Positions 32,624-35,460 of a DNA stretch of 35,460 nucleotides are shown here, piece by piece (positions within the stretch are counted from its first letter, which is position 1; the number at the start of each line of letters is the position of its first letter). The notes under the pieces are model-generated. The model saw only the letters and a list, made by a program, of their open reading frames with translations. It was not told the origin of the DNA and made no database searches. A program made the translations under genes and the position numbers. Origin of the DNA: Flavobacterium hiemivividum (lineage in GTDB: Bacteria > Bacteroidota > Bacteroidia > Flavobacteriales > Flavobacteriaceae); assembly GCF_004349145.1 (NCBI RefSeq), contig NZ_SMFO01000019.1, positions 426-35,885 on the forward strand, in the 5' to 3' direction.

Positions 32624-33193
32624 CATCAGTAACAATTATTTGTATTGTAACTACATCTAACATATAATCAAGACCTCAATCACCACTAGTAGCATCAACT
32701 ATTTGTGCTCTAACTAATCTAATATTATTAATCAATAACTCTATCAACAGCAGTTTAAAAAAAAATCTTAAACATCGATTTATAGATTTTGTCATATTGA
32801 TGAAATTTTCTGATCATTAGAACCATTTACCAATATCTTCGTTGCTTCCCCTTCATTTTTATATTCAAAAACCTGTATGCTTTTGTCTTATTTCAGGAGC
32901 AAAGGTAACTCCGTGTTCTTAACGCAATAGCAAGGCCATGTCCTTCAGATTCGGTAAAAAATCTCCACCCATACGGGTAGTATTTTTTGCCGAAGCCTTG
33001 CTATTGCTAAACACTCACCTTTTTATGCTCATGAAACGAAACATAGCATACTCCGGCTCTTTAGACGAATAAAAAAAATGTCAGCAATGAGAATAAAATA
33101 TTACAAATGGATTTGATGAAACAAAACAGCACCTCCCTCTCATTGCCGAATAAAATTTTAAAAAAAAGTAATTCACTAAAAATCGTAGAAATC
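32624..33193. other. Gene-free region upstream of ssb with a long hairpin
   Basis: No gene is seen between the AbiE promoter and the ssb start. The left part is AT-rich with loose repeats of CTACATC and CATCAAC. The centre holds a 134-base extended hairpin, listed separately. The right part is an A-rich leader; the upstream in-frame ATG of the ssb frame lies here. Confidence 0.6.
32897..33030. repeat. 134-base extended hairpin
   Basis: Nested complementary arms line up over the whole stretch: GAGC/GCTC, AAAGGT/ACCTTT, GTGTT/AACAC, a perfect 13-bp stem GCAATAGCAAGGC/GCCTTGCTATTGC (32924-32936 with 32995-33007), TTCGGTAAAAAAT/ATTTTTTGCCGAA with one wobble pair, and an apical ACCC-ATAC-GGGT. 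It may fold as RNA or as single-stranded DNA. A replication or transfer origin, or a regulatory RNA for the ssb module, are the main options. Confidence 0.55.
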
Positions 33194-33571
33194 ATGAACA
33201 TCATTGGAAGAGTTACAGCGGATGCGCAGGTACGCAACGTGTCAAACAGCAAACAGGTTGTAAACTTTTCAGTAGCCATCAACGACAGCTACCGAAATAA
33301 AGCGGGCGAACGTATAGAGCAGACAACCTACTTCGATTGCGCCTACTGGATTAGCCCAAAGGTGGCGGGTATACTCACCAAAGGCACTCTTGTGGAACTA
33401 ACAGGCAGAGTAAGTGCAAGGGCGTGGACGGGCAGTGACGGAGAAACACATGCAGGGCTGAATTTCTATACCTCGCAAATCAAACTGCACGGGCGTGGCA
33501 AAAAATCCGAAACGGTACAAACTCCCACAAGAACCAACAATAGCAAGGAAAAGGACGACCTCCCATTTTAA
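33194..33571 (+). CDS. ssb: Single-stranded DNA-binding protein
   Basis: A 125-residue SSB with one OB fold, starting at the ATG giving MNIIGRVTADAQVR; the longer frame adds 29 residues of lysine- and serine-rich sequence with no SSB character. Motifs are VVNFSVAINDSYRNKAGE, TTYFDCAYW and LVELTGRVSARAWTGSDG. The short linker ends in the acidic DDLPF tip that recruits partner proteins. It is shorter than chromosomal SSB and, with DUF932 and the PRTRC-like gene, looks like the plasmid/ICE-borne copy that protects DNA during transfer or replication. Confidence 0.93.
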   Translation: MNIIGRVTADAQVRNVSNSKQVVNFSVAINDSYRNKAGERIEQTTYFDCAYWISPKVAGILTKGTLVELTGRVSARAWTGSDGETHAGLNFYTSQIKLHGRGKKSETVQTPTRTNNSKEKDDLPF

Positions 33572-33616
33572 TAACAAGTATCTAAACAATTTTTAAACTT
33601 TTAAAATCATTTTATC

Positions 33617-34690
33617 ATGGCACATAATATCAATTTCAACAGCACAACAGGACGTTATTCATTCTTTAGCGTAAAAGAAAAAGCGTGGCACGGCTTAGGG
33701 CAAGTCGTAGAGCAATACCCTACAAGCGAAGAAGCAATCAAGCACGCAGGATTAGATTATGAAGTCATTAAAACACCACTATATACCAAAGGTTCGGGCA
33801 TCATCGAAACCACAAACGGAATTGAAATAGGCAGTAACGAATTGGAAGTACCTTCCTATTATGCCAATATCCGTGCCGATAACAATGCCGTATTGGGGGT
33901 GGTTGGCAAAGACTATCACATCGTACAAAACCGTGAAGCATTCAATTTCTTTGATGCCATTGTAGGTGGTTCACAAGGAATATTGTACGAAACTGCAGGA
34001 GCATTGGGACAAGGGGAACGCATCTTTATCACCGCCAAACTACCCGACTATATCCGAGTAGGAAATGGCGATGATGTAACGGAAAAGTACATTTTCCTGA
34101 CCACTTCACACGATGGCAGTGGAAGCATAACAGCAGCCTTCACCCCTATCCGTATTGTTTGCCAAAATACCCTTAACGCCTCGCTTCGTTCGATGAGCAA
34201 CGTGGTACGCATCAAACATACTTCGGGAGCAAAACAGCATTTGGAAAATGCCCACAAGGTTATGGGATTAGCGGATACCTTAAGCAACCAGTTAGAAGGA
34301 ATATTTAACCAGTGGGCTAAAGTAAAGGTGACTGACCAAGAAGTAAAAAAACTAATCCAATTGGCACTTTGCCCGAACAAGGAAACATTGGATTTGCTTA
34401 AAAAGGGTGCGGAAGATGAAGTTTCTACCGTGTTCAAAAATGTGGTGCAAGATGCCTTTGCCTATGCTATGACAAGCGACACACAACAAATGGATACCAC
34501 CAAAGGTACATTGTTCGGTGCATACAATGCTGTGACAGGCTACTATCAGAATGTACGCAATTACAAAGATGATGAAGCCAAGTTACAAAGTATTGTAATG
34601 GGTGGAACCGCTCAAATCAAATCACAGAAAGCATTTGAATTGTGTACTGCCTTTTTAATAAACGGCTCGGAAATCTTAAATCTCAATTAA
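33617..34690 (+). CDS. DUF932 (phage/plasmid-like) protein
   Basis: A 357-residue protein of the DUF932/phage-plasmid-related family. Signatures are KEKAWHGLGQVVEQYPTSEEAIKHAGLDYEV at the N terminus, VVGKDYHIVQNREAFNFFD, and the FTPIRIVCQNTLNASL motif in the middle. The family is found next to ssb and PRTRC genes on plasmids and conjugative elements of many phyla; its biochemical role is not established. It begins 45 bases after ssb, in the same direction, so it is probably in one transcript. Confidence 0.92.
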   Translation: MAHNINFNSTTGRYSFFSVKEKAWHGLGQVVEQYPTSEEAIKHAGLDYEVIKTPLYTKGSGIIETTNGIEIGSNELEVPSYYANIRADNNAVLGVVGKDYHIVQNREAFNFFDAIVGGSQGILYETAGALGQGERIFITAKLPDYIRVGNGDDVTEKYIFLTTSHDGSGSITAAFTPIRIVCQNTLNASLRSMSNVVRIKHTSGAKQHLENAHKVMGLADTLSNQLEGIFNQWAKVKVTDQEVKKLIQLALCPNKETLDLLKKGAEDEVSTVFKNVVQDAFAYAMTSDTQQMDTTKGTLFGAYNAVTGYYQNVRNYKDDEAKLQSIVMGGTAQIKSQKAFELCTAFLINGSEILNLN

Positions 34691-34697
34691 TAACTAC

Positions 34698-34725
34698 AGG
34701 CGACTGCCTTTACAGGTGGTCGCCT
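34698..34725 (+). terminator. Hairpin between DUF932 and the next gene
   Basis: AGGCGAC (34698-34704) pairs with GTCGCCT (34719-34725) around a partly complementary CC/GG inner stem. No proper T run follows, only ATTTAAAATTT, so it is an attenuator or RNA-stability hairpin rather than a strong terminator. Confidence 0.4.
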
Positions 34726-34742
34726 ATTTAAAATTTACAATC

Positions 34743-35117
34743 ATGACAAAGGAAAACAAGAAGAAAAATGAATTTGCAGATTACCTTTTCAACCAATTTG
34801 TAAAAGCAGAACGCAGGGACAAACAAGATTGGTCGCTGAATTACTGGAACGTTTTAACCCAATATGCAGAGATTGGGTTGTCTGATGAAGAACAGTCTGA
34901 AGAAAGATTATACGTATTTAAACTTGATATTATAATTAGGGAAGCTATGTCAGGCTGGAACACACACCTATTGCTACTGCGTGGAAAAGAAGCCGAGCAG
35001 GATTACAGAGAAAGAATGAAAAAATATGAAGAACGCTTACGTGCCATTGGACATGACGAAGCTACAATTAAGCAAATGTTAGACTATAAAATCAAATTAA
35101 ACTATGGAACCGACTAA
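34743..35117 (+). CDS. Small hypothetical protein of the ssb-DUF932-PRTRC module
   Basis: A 124-residue soluble protein starting at MTKENKKKNEFAD; the longer frame begins before the hairpin and is rejected. It is highly charged and mainly helical, with DWSLNYWNVLTQYAEIGLSDEE in the middle and a C-terminal coiled segment (EAEQDYRERMKKYEERLRAIG). I do not know the family. It lies between DUF932 and a PRTRC-E-like gene and overlaps the latter by 14 bases, so it belongs to the same transcript and likely to the same maintenance function. Confidence 0.7.
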   Translation: MTKENKKKNEFADYLFNQFVKAERRDKQDWSLNYWNVLTQYAEIGLSDEEQSEERLYVFKLDIIIREAMSGWNTHLLLLRGKEAEQDYRERMKKYEERLRAIGHDEATIKQMLDYKIKLNYGTD

Positions 35118-35223
35118 TTTTTTCAATCAGATAGCGCAAATGGACATTACGGGAGATTTACTGGAAAAAACGGTCAAATTGACCACCCAATTCCAGTGTA
35201 AATTGACCACTTGTTTCGGTTGA
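35104..35223 (+). pseudogene. PRTRC system protein E-like gene, cut off by an IS21 element
   Basis: The frame starts MEPTNFFNQIAQMDITGDLL, which matches the N terminus I remember for PRTRC system protein E of Bacteroidota elements. After about 20 codons it runs into the IS21-type terminal repeats and stops at a TGA within them, for 39 codons in total against roughly 150-200 expected. It overlaps the preceding gene by 14 bases. PRTRC cassettes (ParB-related, ThiF-related) occur on plasmids and integrative elements and have no settled function. The rest of the gene, if present, would lie beyond the IS, outside the window. Confidence 0.6.
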
Positions 35224-35281
35224 AATTGACCACCCAATTCCGGAGCAAACTGACCACCTGATTCCAGTTGAAAGTGACCAC
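35180..35281 (+). repeat. Five tandem 24-bp terminal repeats of the IS21 element
   Basis: Units share TGACCAC(C/T) followed in most copies by AATTCC(A/G)G or GATTCCAG. Start-to-start distances are 24, 23, 24 and 24 bases. All point the same way. The first unit is also part of a 13-base palindrome, GGTCAAATTGACC. Confidence 0.8.
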
Positions 35282-35344
35282 CTAAAAAACAACTACTTTT
35301 TTCATGTTGTTAGCCCTTAAATTCGTTAAAAAAACGACGGATTT

Positions 35345-35460
35345 ATGGCCAATAAACTAACAGACATGAGCAAAATTAGAAAAGCACTAAAATTCTATTG
35401 TAGCGGTAAGAGTAAGCTCTTTATTAGCAATTATCTCTCGCTTTCCAGAAATACAGTTAA
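35345..35460 (+). CDS. istA: IS21 family transposase IstA, N-terminal fragment
   Basis: The first 38 codons are present and the frame is open to the window edge. The start MANKLTDMSKIRKALKFYC and the following SGKSKLFISNYLSLSRNTVK form the N-terminal helix-turn-helix seen in IstA transposases of Bacteroidota. The DDE catalytic core and the partner ATPase gene istB must lie to the right. Truncated only by the end of the sequence, so intactness is unknown. Confidence 0.8.
   Translation, partial: MANKLTDMSKIRKALKFYCSGKSKLFISNYLSLSRNTV

Larger units (their letters stand above)
21088..35460 (+). mobile_element. Probable integrative element carrying defence cargo, right end not in window
   Basis: From the mnmE 3' end onward, gene content changes from housekeeping to accessory: a HTH/zinc-finger protein, a tyrosine recombinase, nuclease/ATPase operons, an AbiE-type pair, ssb, DUF932, a PRTRC-E-like fragment and an IS21-family element. 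ssb, DUF932 and PRTRC genes are typical of plasmids and integrative conjugative elements in Bacteroidota. No relaxase or conjugation genes are visible in the window, so whether the element is conjugative is open. The left boundary could lie anywhere between 21,070 and about 21,270. Confidence 0.6.
35172..35460 (+). mobile_element. IS21-family insertion sequence, left end
   Basis: Five copies of a roughly 24-bp unit with core TGACCAC begin at 35180, 35204, 35227, 35251 and 35275, the usual multiple transposase-binding sites at an IS21-family end. A transposase frame starts 64 bases after the last unit. The outer border is somewhere near 35165-35180, where the PRTRC-E-like reading frame stops matching; the exact tip and target duplication cannot be set without the other end. 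Confidence 0.75.

Noticed and set aside
35180..35281. CRISPR or plasmid iteron array from the 24-bp repeats
   Set aside because: There are no spacers, and the repeats are followed at once by an IS21-type transposase start, so they are the IS end.

Overview
The window reads as a chromosomal segment of a Flavobacterium-like member of the Bacteroidota. It is AT-rich, its genes lack Shine-Dalgarno sequences, and many start codons are preceded by the Bacteroidota promoter pattern TTG-N17-23-TAnnTTTG. The gene content fits this: gliding-motility genes gldF and gldG, a DUF4294 protein, and many short interspersed hairpin repeats. No tRNA, rRNA or CRISPR array lies inside the window, but three strong stable-RNA-type promoters at the left edge point leftward out of it.

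Region 1 (1-21,087) is core chromosome. From left to right it holds: the upstream region of what is probably an rRNA or tRNA operon; a DUF4294 exported protein; an M42 aminopeptidase; DUF1801 and SRPBCC proteins; purC; a secreted S9 peptidase; a HAD phosphatase; a short-chain dehydrogenase; PhoH; a probable operon of SAM hydroxide adenosyltransferase, an ABM-fold protein, gldF and gldG; dnaN; a membrane-anchored MutS-like ATPase; two tandem universal stress proteins; and mnmE. Most convergent gene pairs are separated by clear hairpin terminators.

Region 2 (about 21,088 to the right end) is accessory DNA, probably an integrative element inserted at the 3' end of mnmE, the same gene end used by SGI1-type islands. 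It starts with a zinc-finger/helix-turn-helix protein overlapping a tyrosine recombinase, preceded by short phased repeats. A defence-like cargo follows. A rightward pair of genes encodes two unrelated-looking proteins, each with a PD-(D/E)XK nuclease signature. They converge on a leftward three-gene operon encoding a winged-helix protein, a Rad50/SMC-like ATPase with a central zinc motif, and a large helical protein with a C-terminal PD-(D/E)XK signature. The three-gene operon has the composition of ABC-three-component (Lamassu-like) conflict systems but an unusual domain order. Next comes an AbiE-type toxin-antitoxin pair whose promoter carries a strikingly symmetric four-half-site operator.

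The right end carries a plasmid/ICE maintenance module: a long structured hairpin, ssb, a DUF932 gene, a small unknown gene and the first codons of a gene that looks like PRTRC system protein E. That last gene is cut off by an IS21-family element, whose left end has five 24-bp repeats and whose transposase runs off the window.

The best candidate for an undescribed system is the 23.2-30.6 kb block: three nuclease-signature proteins and one SMC-like ATPase, arranged as two convergent operons. All functions there are inferred from motifs seen by eye; no database search was possible.
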